From: a virus | Length of the DNA stretch: 20,251 nt | Virus record (IMG/VR): IMGVR_UViG_3300020057_000173 | Coordinates: 1 to 20,251 of that record | Strand: one strand, 5' to 3' | Shown: positions 1-7,251 of the stretch, one piece after another | Numbering within the stretch: the stretch's first letter is position 1 | Layout: every line of letters begins with the position of its first letter | Program-made: the position numbers and the translations under genes | The notes under the pieces: generated by a model | Seen by the model: only the letters and a program-made list of their open reading frames with translations | The model's database searches: none | Told to the model about the DNA's origin: nothing

Positions 1-811
1 TCTTAAGGTCATCAGCCGAGAAGATCGGGTTGTCATCGCCACGCATACCAGCGTTGGCCTGCACGGTTTCAAAGTTTGCAGACAGGTCCCGGAAAGGAAG
101 CGAGCCCATGAGCAGGACAAACTGCTCCGAGCCTGCGCGCGAACCCTTCGACACCAACGGCCGCATGTTCGGCGACGCCGACTGACACATACGCTTGATC
201 AAGCGCACGATGTTTTGATGCATATCGTCGTTGGTGCCGTCGATGGTCGCAAGGTCCGTCGCGTGAACGCCGGAGTAGTTGGACTTCGCCGTACCGTAAA
301 GGATCCGCTCATTCGTCGTCGCTGGGTTATTGGCGGCCGCCCACGCATTGCGCTCGGTGGCCGTTGCGGCAGCGTAAGTCGTGGTGCCGTCAACGTGGGG
401 CGAGAGCCAGCGCGCGATAAACAAGTCGCGCAACTTTTCCATGTTCCACTGCCGAAGCATGACACGAGCGGCTTGCAACAGGTCGATCTTCGTCTTGATC
501 TTCTCAAAGCGGCCGACAATGACGGCGTTTCGGATCTGATCGACGAAGACTTTTTGCCCGTAGTTGCCGAGGGCCTCCTCGTTACCCGTCAGGGTCGAAT
601 CACCCGTGACACCGTTACCGGTGAGGCGAGTGACAAACGAGAAGGTGACCGAATCACCGGCCTCCTTCATCAGCTCTTCTTTGACCTGGATGGCCGCGTT
701 TGCGTCCGTGCCCATTAGCGCCTTGAACGGATTCATACGAACATACTCGTAGAATTCGTCGTCAGCCCACTGCGAAACTCGATTCGTTGTATGTACCGCT
801 ATATCTGCCAT
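1..811 (-). CDS. Major capsid protein, N4-gp56/DUF4043-like (C-terminus cut off by window edge)
   Basis: The frame runs from ATG at 811 leftward to the window edge without a stop, giving about 270 residues of a longer protein. It begins MADIAVHTTNRVSQWADDEF and contains the blocks FKALMGTDANAAI, DSVTFSFVTRLTGNGVTG, and EEALGNYGQKVFVDQIRNAV. That order is what I know from the N4-gp56-family (DUF4043) phage major capsid proteins, which form the icosahedral shell. A good ribosome site (AGAGG, about 6 bases before ATG) supports the start. It lies 31 bases downstream of the scaffold gene on the same strand, the usual scaffold-capsid order. The family assignment is from memory of conserved motifs; the missing C-terminal part cannot be assessed. 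Confidence 0.85.
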   Translation of the reverse strand, partial: MADIAVHTTNRVSQWADDEFYEYVRMNPFKALMGTDANAAIQVKEELMKEAGDSVTFSFVTRLTGNGVTGDSTLTGNEEALGNYGQKVFVDQIRNAVIVGRFEKIKTKIDLLQAARVMLRQWNMEKLRDLFIARWLSPHVDGTTTYAAATATERNAWAAANNPATTNERILYGTAKSNYSGVHATDLATIDGTNDDMHQNIVRLIKRMCQSASPNMRPLVSKGSRAGSEQFVLLMGSLPFRDLSANFETVQANAGMRGDDNPIFSADDLK

Positions 812-842
812 AACCGACCTCTTTGTCGGCGATAGCGGACAC

Positions 843-1724
843 TCAGCCTAGGATTTCGTCCATGGACCGAGGACCCGCAAACGCCGCTCTGCTCGCCGCT
901 CCGCCGCTTCCGCGACTGCTTGCGATGGATTTGGGTGTTTGGGTCGGTCGCGCGGAAGGTCCATCGCCACTCTGGCCAGACTGCTCTGCTTCCCACTTTG
1001 CCCGTAGCTGCTTTTCGAAGTCGTCGAGACTCGACACACCCTGCAGACGCTTGGCCGTACGGGCCGTTTCGGCTGCAAAGAGTACCGGGTTGCGATAACT
1101 AGGATGACGGCCGTCCGCGATAGCGTTAAACTCGGCAACAAGTTGCGGGTTCTGTTGGGCCAATTGGCCAAACAGAGCAAGCAGCTCTTTGCCGTCTTCG
1201 TGCGCTGCCTCGTACGACTCTTGAGCGTCTGCGATCCGTTCACGTCGGAACATCACGCGTTGCTCTTCGAGCCTCGCCTCGACCGTCTTGCCGCGCTCGT
1301 CAGCTACGCGTCGCGCGTAGGCCGCCGGGTCAGCATAAAAGTCAGCCGAGTCGTCCTTCGGGGTGTCGATGGGTGCTGGAACTGCAGGCCGTTGCTGCAT
1401 GGCCTGCATCTGGCCGGTGAGCTGGGCGAGTTGCCTCTCGAGCTCCCGACTACGCTTATCGCGCTCACGTGCCTCTTTGCGAGACGCACCTAGCGCTTTA
1501 CGGAGGCCTGCCGTGTTCAGCTCGGCGGGTTCGTTGTCTTGGTCGACCCCATCGTCGTGTTCCATCCCGGAACGGGCGGTCGTGCTTTGCTCAAGTCGCT
1601 CATCAGAAACGTCAAGCTTTTCGGCCGATGTGGCGTCGGGCTTTTCGCTGGACTGAGGGGCATCCTCGAGGGTGGGCCTCGACTTGATGGGTGAATCGCT
1701 CAAAATCGAATCCATCGATCTCAC
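843..1724 (-). CDS. Capsid scaffold-like protein
   Basis: A 293-residue hydrophilic, highly charged protein lies immediately upstream of the capsid gene. The first third is acidic and disordered-looking. A predicted coiled coil follows (about residues 75-110, ASRKEARERDKRSRELERQL), then PVPAPIDTP-like linkers and a basic, serine-rich tail ending GPRSMDEILG. Composition, length and position fit an assembly scaffold that binds coat subunits and leaves the prohead. I chose the GTG start at 1724 because GGAGAGG sits 7 bases before it; the in-frame ATG three codons later would be about 16 bases away. The motif RSMD-x-IL occurs at both ends (residues 2-7 and near 286-291). Role is inferred from context, not from a recognised domain. 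Confidence 0.72.
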   Translation of the reverse strand: MRSMDSILSDSPIKSRPTLEDAPQSSEKPDATSAEKLDVSDERLEQSTTARSGMEHDDGVDQDNEPAELNTAGLRKALGASRKEARERDKRSRELERQLAQLTGQMQAMQQRPAVPAPIDTPKDDSADFYADPAAYARRVADERGKTVEARLEEQRVMFRRERIADAQESYEAAHEDGKELLALFGQLAQQNPQLVAEFNAIADGRHPSYRNPVLFAAETARTAKRLQGVSSLDDFEKQLRAKWEAEQSGQSGDGPSARPTQTPKSIASSRGSGGAASRAAFAGPRSMDEILG

Positions 1725-1803
1725 GCGGTTACCTCTCCAAAACGCCCATCACGGGCGGCGCATCGGTTTTTATCCATCACACGCGCAACGGACAGCTGAT
1801 GCA

Positions 1804-1821
1804 TGTCAACAAGTGTTGACA
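1804..1821. promoter_or_regulatory. Operator-like palindrome 1 between scaffold and portal
   Basis: TGTCAACA-AG-TGTTGACA is a perfect 8+8 bp inverted repeat with a 2-bp centre. It lies in the 151-bp gap between the divergent scaffold (minus) and portal (plus) genes. Each half contains TTGACA on one strand, so it could overlap -35 elements in both directions, although I see no convincing -10 at 17 bp. It looks like a site for a dimeric helix-turn-helix regulator. Confidence 0.6.
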
Positions 1822-1836
1822 TATGGTACGGACGAC

Positions 1837-1854
1837 TGTCAACAAACGTTGACA
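1837..1854. promoter_or_regulatory. Operator-like palindrome 2 between scaffold and portal
   Basis: TGTCAACA-AA-CGTTGACA is a near-perfect copy of the 1804-1821 palindrome, with one half-site mismatch. The centres are 33 bp apart, close to three helical turns, so two bound dimers would lie on the same DNA face. It ends 21 bp before the portal start codon. Confidence 0.6.
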
Positions 1855-1875
1855 ACTTCCGTTGGGGGGTTACGC

Positions 1876-4107
1876 ATGGCGTCAATGTACGTTTCTGAGT
1901 CTGAGCCTCAAAAACCCGACGCCATCGACGCCTACGAAAAAGTCCCCGACGTCGACCACCCTGAGTTGTCGGACGTGGTTGCCTGGGTCGACGAATGGGA
2001 GGAGGACACCGCGACGCCGCGCGAGCTCGCACGCCAGGACCGCGACTACTACGACGGCAACCAGCTCACGCAGGAGGAGCTTGACGATCTTGAGAATCGC
2101 GGTCAGCCGGCCATTATCAAAAACCGTATCGCCCGCAAGGTGAACACGGTCTTAGGCGACGAGATCGACAAGCGCGTTGACCCTGTCGCTCGCCCGCGCA
2201 CGCCTCAGCACACCGATTCCGCCCGCGCTGTAACCGACGGGTTGCGCTACGTTGCCGACGAGCAGGAGTTCAACCGTGTTCGAACGGCCGTCTTCAAAAA
2301 CATTCTCGTCGAGGGAATGGGCGGGGCGCTGAAGTCCGTCGACGACGACGGCAAGCACGTGCTGACGCACATCGAGTGGGACAGACTTATCTATGACCCT
2401 AAGAGCCGGCGCGCCGACTTCAAGGACGCAAAGTTTTTAGGGATCTTGCTGTGGCAGGACTTAGACGATGCGATCGCCGACAACCCGGACGCAGATCCTA
2501 ACGACCTAAACTCAGCCGTCGCAAACGATCAAATCACGTCCTCCGCCGAAACGACCGAAGATACGCCGCGCGGCGCCTGGGCCGACCGGCGCCGCCAGCG
2601 GGTGAAGATTGCCGAGATCTATTATCGAATCGGCCGCAACTACTACTGGTGCCGCTTTACGAAGGGCGCGTGGCTGGTTGAGCCGACCCGCACCGCGATC
2701 CTTGATGAGAAAAATAAGTACTCAGTCAACCCGCTCCTCCTAACCAGCTGCTACGTCGACCGCAACGGCGCACGTCGCGGCATCGTCCGCGATCTTATCA
2801 GCCCCCAGGACGAGGTTAATAAGCGCGCATCAAAGGCGCTGCACTTGCTCAACGTCCGCTCCGTTATCGCGGAGCACGACGTCGTTGCCGACCCTGACAA
2901 GTTTATGGAGCAGATCGCAAAGCCAGACGGCTTTGCAGAGGTCGAAGCCGGCGCCCTGCAGGAGCAGCGGATCTTAATCCACGACGGCTCAGCGCTTGCC
3001 GCCCCGCACGTCCAGCTGATGCAGATGGCCATGAGCGATATCGACACCATCGGCCCGTCGGCGTCGAACCTTCCGGACCTTCCGCAGGCCGCGTCTGGAC
3101 GGGCTATTCTTGCTCGCACAAAGGCGGCTGCCAAGGAGATCCAACCCGTCTACGACGCCCTCGAGATGTGGACTCTCGCCGTCTACACGATCGACTGGCT
3201 CTGCATTCGCTCCGCGTGGACCGAGGAAAAATGGCTCCGCGTCACTGACGACAACGAGCTTGAGGGTTATCGCTTCACTGGTCTTAATCGCCGGCTGACC
3301 CGCGCCGCACGCTTACAAGAGCTGCTCGAAAAGCAACCGCCTGTGCCGCTCCCCAAGGCGCTCGAGACAGCGGCAGGCGAGTTTGCCCCCCTCGTGCTCG
3401 CCCAAGCCCAGGCGTTGCTCGCGCAACAGCATCCGCCGCAGCCTGTGCCCGGGCAACCACCGCCCGACCCCCAGCAGGCTATCGTCGGGCTCGTGCTGCA
3501 AAACCCGCTGATGCAGCAAGACGTCACCGTCGACCAGGTTGATCAGATCCTCGTTGATATTATTCTCGACACAACTCCCAACACCGCTGTGATCGAGCAG
3601 GAGGAGTTCGAGCAATGGGCGCAGCTTGCGCCGTCGCTTGTCCAGGGCGGACTCGACCCGCGCGAAGCCGCTAAGCTTACGGTTCAGCTGTCGCAGTTCC
3701 GAGACAAAAACAAGGTCCTCGAGATGCTCAACAAGCAGCCACCGCCCCAGGTACAACAGCAACAGCAAATGATACAGCAGCTGCAGCAGCAGATGGCCCA
3801 AGTCGAGCTGCAGCTTAAGCAGTCCGAGGTGGCCAAAAACCAGGCCGACACCCAGCTGTCGGCCGCTCGTGCCCAGGCCGAGATGGCAATGCTTGGCCAG
3901 CCACACCAGGCGTCGCCGGTTGACCAGGCCCGGGCCCAGCGCGAGCTGGTGAAGACCCAGCTCGACGTCGAGCGCACACAGGCTCAGGTCGGACGCGACC
4001 ACGCGGCAACCCAGCGCGACGTCGCGGCAGCCGAAACACACCGCGTCGACCAGGTCATCAAAATCCAGCGGGCAAACCAGCCCCCCGAGGTGCCCTTTGT
4101 CCCGTAG
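1876..4107 (+). CDS. Portal protein, P22-like
   Basis: A 743-residue protein starting MASMYVSESEPQKPDAIDAY, with blocks typical of P22-type portals: QDRDYYDGNQLTQEELDDLE near residue 53, then PAIIKNRIARKVNTVLGDE, EWDRLIYDPKSRRADFKDAK, and RGIVRDLISPQDEVNKRASK. The portal is the dodecameric DNA gate at the head vertex. From about residue 620 the chain becomes a long glutamine- and alanine-rich helix (PPPQVQQQQQMIQQLQQQMA), comparable to the extended barrel of P22 portal. The start at 1876 is chosen for GGGGGG about 6 bases upstream and the family-like N-terminus. The open frame extends to 1672 but would run through both operator palindromes and the scaffold gene start. Confidence 0.88.
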   Translation: MASMYVSESEPQKPDAIDAYEKVPDVDHPELSDVVAWVDEWEEDTATPRELARQDRDYYDGNQLTQEELDDLENRGQPAIIKNRIARKVNTVLGDEIDKRVDPVARPRTPQHTDSARAVTDGLRYVADEQEFNRVRTAVFKNILVEGMGGALKSVDDDGKHVLTHIEWDRLIYDPKSRRADFKDAKFLGILLWQDLDDAIADNPDADPNDLNSAVANDQITSSAETTEDTPRGAWADRRRQRVKIAEIYYRIGRNYYWCRFTKGAWLVEPTRTAILDEKNKYSVNPLLLTSCYVDRNGARRGIVRDLISPQDEVNKRASKALHLLNVRSVIAEHDVVADPDKFMEQIAKPDGFAEVEAGALQEQRILIHDGSALAAPHVQLMQMAMSDIDTIGPSASNLPDLPQAASGRAILARTKAAAKEIQPVYDALEMWTLAVYTIDWLCIRSAWTEEKWLRVTDDNELEGYRFTGLNRRLTRAARLQELLEKQPPVPLPKALETAAGEFAPLVLAQAQALLAQQHPPQPVPGQPPPDPQQAIVGLVLQNPLMQQDVTVDQVDQILVDIILDTTPNTAVIEQEEFEQWAQLAPSLVQGGLDPREAAKLTVQLSQFRDKNKVLEMLNKQPPPQVQQQQQMIQQLQQQMAQVELQLKQSEVAKNQADTQLSAARAQAEMAMLGQPHQASPVDQARAQRELVKTQLDVERTQAQVGRDHAATQRDVAAAETHRVDQVIKIQRANQPPEVPFVP

Positions 4108-4429
4108 AGCTCCACCACGTAAGCGCGGTGTCCTGGCGCAAAGCCCGCCGCTTGGATGTTTGGACGCAAGCCCGGACGAAGTCACCTCGGCTGTTGCCGC
4201 GTGTGCCGTGATCTCGGGCGTCTATCCCGGGCGCGGCGGCGAGTACGACCGCCAGCGCGACTGCTATGTCATCACCGGCAAAGACTTAAACCGTGTGAAG
4301 ATTGTCGACTTCGTCATCCAGGGCTCCGATGTTGCCGGGGCCATCCATGTCGCGCGCGCCCTGTGGGGCAAGCGCTACGAGCGCGGAGATGCCGAGCCTG
4401 GCAGCTTCCTGATGCCGATACCAGTCTAA
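4097..4429 (+). CDS. Unknown protein, 110 aa, overlapping portal end
   Basis: This open frame overlaps the last 11 bases of the portal gene. The likely start is TTG at 4097, preceded by GAGG within the portal gene, which suggests translational coupling; another TTG at 4160 is possible. The C-terminal two thirds (EVTSAVAACAVISGVYPGRG to YVITGKDLNRVKIVDFVIQG and ALWGKRYERGD) looks like a small folded domain; the first 20 residues are basic and less convincing. I do not recognise the family. Its place between portal and another small gene in the head block suggests a morphogenesis accessory role, but this is only positional. Confidence 0.6.
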   Translation: MSRRAPPRKRGVLAQSPPLGCLDASPDEVTSAVAACAVISGVYPGRGGEYDRQRDCYVITGKDLNRVKIVDFVIQGSDVAGAIHVARALWGKRYERGDAEPGSFLMPIPV

Positions 4430-4473
4430 GTCGCAACAACGCGAGCCGCTTTAGCGGTCAGGGGAGATTTGCT

Positions 4474-4935
4474 ATGTCTAAAAAAGACAAGGCGGACAAA
4501 GACGCGCCAGTGGCGAGCGGCAACGTTGCACCGTCGAGCGGTGTTGGTGACAAGTTCGGAGCCGACGCGTCGACAGATCCTGTTGAGAGTGCAAAGGACA
4601 CCTTGCGCAAGGCTGACCACGGCGCTGCCGGCGGTGACCGCGCAACGTCCGGCAACGTGTCGGACTACGGTGGCGGCAAGCTCGAGCGCGATGTGGCCGA
4701 GCCAGAAAGCGCCGCTGAACGCAAGACGCGTTACAGCAAGCTTGCCCAGGCAGGGATCAAAATGGACGGGACGAGCGCGTACGAAGAGTACGAGGTCTAC
4801 AAGCGCAACGTCAACGCGCTGCGTGACGAAGGCAAGGAGATCGATCTTGCAACCATCGAGCGCCTCTCAAAGCTTAAAGAAGCCGCCAAGGCTGAGGTTG
4901 AAAAGCACGGTCTTGATCCTAAGTTGATCCACTAG
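4474..4935 (+). CDS. Unknown hydrophilic protein, 153 aa
   Basis: The gene starts at ATG 4474 with GGGGAGA about 7 bases upstream. The protein is very hydrophilic: residues 1-85 are rich in Gly, Ser, Ala, Asp and Lys and look disordered, while residues 85-153 are predicted helical with alternating charges (AAERKTRYSKLAQAGIKMDG; IERLSKLKEAAKAEVEKHGL). There is no membrane segment, signal or cysteine. It is the last gene of the portal block and is followed by a hairpin. It could be a head-completion or minor head protein, or an assembly helper, but nothing in the sequence decides this. Confidence 0.7.
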   Translation: MSKKDKADKDAPVASGNVAPSSGVGDKFGADASTDPVESAKDTLRKADHGAAGGDRATSGNVSDYGGGKLERDVAEPESAAERKTRYSKLAQAGIKMDGTSAYEEYEVYKRNVNALRDEGKEIDLATIERLSKLKEAAKAEVEKHGLDPKLIH

Positions 4936-4948
4936 TTTACACAGAGGA

Positions 4949-4978
4949 GCGACGCGGGCAGGCATCGTGCCGCGTCGC
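4949..4978. terminator. Hairpin between convergent genes
   Basis: GCGACGCGG and CCGCGTCGC form a perfect 9-bp stem around a 12-base loop. The hairpin occupies the 48-bp gap between the converging plus-strand gene ending at 4935 and the terminase gene ending at 4984. There is no T-run on either side, so it may be an atypical bidirectional terminator or an mRNA-end stabiliser. Confidence 0.5.
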
Positions 4979-4983
4979 ACTCA

Positions 4984-6270
4984 CTACGCCGTCTTCCAAC
5001 TTATGCGCCTCTTCTCACGCTCGTTGCCGTAGTCGGGGGGCTTGGGCGGTGGCTTGTTTGCGCCCTTGTGCGGCTTGCCTGACTGGATAACGCGGCAGAG
5101 CGCGTAGCGGATCGCATCAAAGCAGTGATCGTTGCCGTCCTGAAGCACCGGCAACACGAGTCCGCTATTGCGGTCGGTCTTGTAGCTCCACAGCTTGGCT
5201 TCGCGCGCTGTGTTTACGCACCGCGGGTGGATAACGATCCGCTCGTAGCTGCGCAGGTGCTCGACCCCATCGTCTACACTCCCCGGCCACTTCGATGCAG
5301 GCAGCACGCGTGGGTATCCGTTGCGCCGAAGATAGCTGATTGTTTCGGGGCGCGCCGAATCCGCATACATCGCGTGCGTGCGGGCGCCCGGGAGGCGGTC
5401 AAGCAGGATGGGCGTATCGTCGACATCCACGCCAACGCCGCACGCCTCGTGCTCGACGTAGAGCGTGCGCGTTGAGCGACGCGAGCCGTCCTTGTTTTCC
5501 ACCACCTCGATCCAGGCCTTCACAGCGGCGGTGGGGTCTGTTGCGAAACCAAAGTCCAAGCCGTAAAGCGGCGACCAGCTCTCCTCTGGCGTAAAGTCGC
5601 AAATCACCCAGCGACCCCGAAGCACTTGGGCGTCGGACACACGCCGGAGCTCGCCGCCCCAGGTGTGGGATGCGGCTTCGGGGTCTGTTGCGTAGGCGTG
5701 GAGCATCTCGGCGCGCAATACCTCGGGAAACCACTGGTTTTCGGTGTGGTTGACAACAACGTCGAGACAGTCCGGTCCGCGGTTAACGACGAGTCGCTGA
5801 TAGGTTGCGTCCTCTTCCTGGTCCGGGTTCCAGGTGCAAATAATGCGGCTCCCCTCTTTACGGATCGTTGGCGTGAGCAGCTCCCACGAGCGTGGGCTCA
5901 TCGTCTGGGCTTCCTCGCACCAGCACACGTCGATCCCCTCGAGGCCCTTGAGGGACTGTACGTTATTGCGGAGCCCGGAGAATATAAATTCGCTCCCGTT
6001 GCGGCCGACGATTGTCGTTTGCTGGACAGCGAAGAACGCCGACAGGCCGAGGGCGTCGACCTGTTCGGCGAGCAGCTTGTGGACGCTGTCCTGAATGCTG
6101 TTTTGAAACTCACGCGCACAGAGGACGCGCATCTTTTGGGCTGATGCTTGGATCAAGAGGGCTCGGGCGACAGCCCAGCTTTTTCCGCTGCCGCGACCGC
6201 CGCGCAAGGAGATCAGGCGATTGGGCCTCCAGAGGACACGCGCCCAGGAGGGGAACTGGGCGGTTGTCAG
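4984..6270 (-). CDS. terL: Terminase large subunit, apparently with CTG start
   Basis: This is the phage DNA-packaging ATPase and nuclease. From a CTG start the protein is 428 residues: Walker A GGRGSGKS at about 24-31, Walker B VCWCEE at about 115-120, coupling motif CTWNP near 145-149, and nuclease-domain aspartate in LYGLDFGFATDP near residue 239, with further acidic residues in ADSARPETISY and DGNDHCFDAIRYAL. The first conventional alternative start, TTG at 6207, begins only two residues before Walker A and would remove the expected FPSWARVLWRPNRLISL adenine-binding lead-in. The CTG at 6270 overlaps the terS stop codon as CTGA and has GGAG 7 bases upstream. Function is firm; the start codon is inference. 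Confidence 0.9.
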   Translation of the reverse strand: MTTAQFPSWARVLWRPNRLISLRGGRGSGKSWAVARALLIQASAQKMRVLCAREFQNSIQDSVHKLLAEQVDALGLSAFFAVQQTTIVGRNGSEFIFSGLRNNVQSLKGLEGIDVCWCEEAQTMSPRSWELLTPTIRKEGSRIICTWNPDQEEDATYQRLVVNRGPDCLDVVVNHTENQWFPEVLRAEMLHAYATDPEAASHTWGGELRRVSDAQVLRGRWVICDFTPEESWSPLYGLDFGFATDPTAAVKAWIEVVENKDGSRRSTRTLYVEHEACGVGVDVDDTPILLDRLPGARTHAMYADSARPETISYLRRNGYPRVLPASKWPGSVDDGVEHLRSYERIVIHPRCVNTAREAKLWSYKTDRNSGLVLPVLQDGNDHCFDAIRYALCRVIQSGKPHKGANKPPPKPPDYGNEREKRRISWKTA

Positions 6271-6614
6271 CTGCCTTCTCCCCCGGGATTTTGGCTGCCT
6301 TCTCCTACAAACTCGACGCGCAGGTTCAGCGACTCGCCGTTGGCGCTCGCGTGCTCGATTGCCTGGACGGCTTTCCCGAGGTTGCGGTCAAGCACAACGC
6401 ACGCCGCTTGGCAGCGGATCTTCTCGTCGACGGACTCCAGGAGCTCGCCCAGGACCTGGACGGCCCTGGGGGTGAGCGCCTCGAGAGCGCGGCGGATCTC
6501 GGGGTCAATGGCCTTCTTACCGTTCGGGTTGCCGCTAACACCTTTGCCGTCAGGGCCTTTGGCCCAGTTGGGGTTGCCGTGTTTGCCGGGGACCCTTGGC
6601 TTTGTATTCATCAT
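6267..6614 (-). CDS. terS: Terminase small subunit-like protein
   Basis: A 115-residue protein just upstream of terL, overlapping it by 4 bases. It starts at ATG 6614 (second ATG adjacent), with GAGGG about 10 bases upstream. The N-terminus is basic and repeats the pattern GNPNWAKG and SGNPNGKK. The rest is helical: EIRRALEALTPRAVQVLGEL, then DEKIRCQAACVVLDRNLGKA. Small terminase subunits recognise the packaging site and load the large subunit. I assign this by neighbourhood and by similarity to small proteins commonly annotated next to terL; there is no diagnostic helix-turn-helix that I can read with certainty. An N-terminal extension in the same frame up to 6728 would overlap the nuclease gene and is rejected. 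Confidence 0.7.
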   Translation of the reverse strand: MMNTKPRVPGKHGNPNWAKGPDGKGVSGNPNGKKAIDPEIRRALEALTPRAVQVLGELLESVDEKIRCQAACVVLDRNLGKAVQAIEHASANGESLNLRVEFVGEGSQNPGGEGS

Positions 6615-6658
6615 GCCGTCAAAACCCTCACAAGTCGATTCTAGCGCCTCTGGCGCGA

Positions 6659-7162
6659 TCACGCGCCATAAAACGACTCGACGAACGCCCGGGCGTCGTC
6701 GAGGCCGAAGGCAACCTTGGTCCGGCACCCAATCGAATCGAAGTACGCAAGCCAGTCGCGTTGCTCTGGTGTGACGTCGCTCGGCCGTCCGTTGCGCCGC
6801 TTAAGCTCGACAATGAGGGCCACAACGCCCGAAGCAGGCGGGCTGGCCACGTGGAGGTCTGGAACCCCCCGGGAAACGCCCTCGGCCTTCAGGCGTGCCC
6901 CCGCGATAGCGCTGCGCTGGCCGCCATTGGGCACGGCGAAGTGCCGGATCCCGCGAGCGCGAAGGTAAGAAACAAAGGCCGCTTGCTCTTGATGCTCGGT
7001 CGGCACAGCCGTCTTCGGGCCCTTACGACGCTTGGGCGCGTCGTAGGGTTTGCCGTAGAGGACGGCGCGGGGGGTGGGCTTCATTGACGCACTCTGCCAG
7101 ACCGGGCGCCGCTGGGCCACCGCCCGGAGCAGCCGGCGCGAGAGCGCGGCCACGTCGTCCAC
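6659..7162 (-). CDS. VRR-NUC domain nuclease
   Basis: A protein of up to 167 residues with the VRR-NUC (PD-D/ExK fold) signature: EHQEQAAFVSYLRARGI with the first catalytic glutamate, PNGGQRSAIAGARLKAEGVS, then GVPDLHV and IVELKRRNGRPSDVTPEQRD, which carry the catalytic D, E and K. Phage VRR-NUC proteins are stand-alone endonucleases, probably acting on branched or replicating DNA. The gene precedes terS and terL on the same strand, so resolving DNA for packaging is a plausible role. Start choice is uncertain: GTG 7162 has AAGAGG close by, GTG 7153 has GGAAGG at 8 bases, and ATG 7084 would keep the whole nuclease domain. Confidence 0.82.
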   Translation of the reverse strand: MDDVAALSRRLLRAVAQRRPVWQSASMKPTPRAVLYGKPYDAPKRRKGPKTAVPTEHQEQAAFVSYLRARGIRHFAVPNGGQRSAIAGARLKAEGVSRGVPDLHVASPPASGVVALIVELKRRNGRPSDVTPEQRDWLAYFDSIGCRTKVAFGLDDARAFVESFYGA

Positions 7163-7170
7163 CTTCCCTC

Positions 7171-7199
7171 TTGATCTCGGACGGACTGTTTAGTATTTA
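7171..7199 (+). promoter_or_regulatory. Candidate promoter of the Xre regulator
   Basis: TTGATC (7171-7176) and TATTTA (7194-7199) are separated by 17 bp on the plus strand, about 50 bases upstream of the regulator start. The -10 box lies inside the 7192-7208 palindrome, so repression by the encoded regulator is likely. Confidence 0.45.
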
Positions 7200-7208
7200 G
7201 GGGATACT
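7192..7208. promoter_or_regulatory. Operator-like palindrome upstream of Xre regulator
   Basis: AGTAT-TTAGGGG-ATACT is a 5+5 bp inverted repeat with a 7-bp centre, in the divergent gap between the VRR-NUC gene (start 7162) and the regulator gene (start 7252). It overlaps the candidate -10 box. It differs from the palindromes at 1804-1854 and 11940-12004. Confidence 0.45.
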
Positions 7209-7251
7209 GCATCGCCGCCCTGCTTCTCGCGGGGCGTTCAGAGAGGACGAC

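Noticed and set aside
1672-1875. Longer portal start at 1672
   Set aside because: The extension would run through the scaffold gene start and both operator palindromes; the ATG at 1876 has a ribosome site and a family-like N-terminus.
3313-4185. 290-aa leucine/histidine-rich frame on the minus strand
   Set aside because: It is the reverse of the glutamine-rich portal C-terminus; composition follows from the CAG repeats.
4156-4473. N-terminal extension of the 153-aa gene as a 259-aa protein
   Set aside because: The extra 106 residues are arginine/cysteine-rich shadow sequence of the 4097-4429 gene; ATG 4474 has a strong ribosome site.
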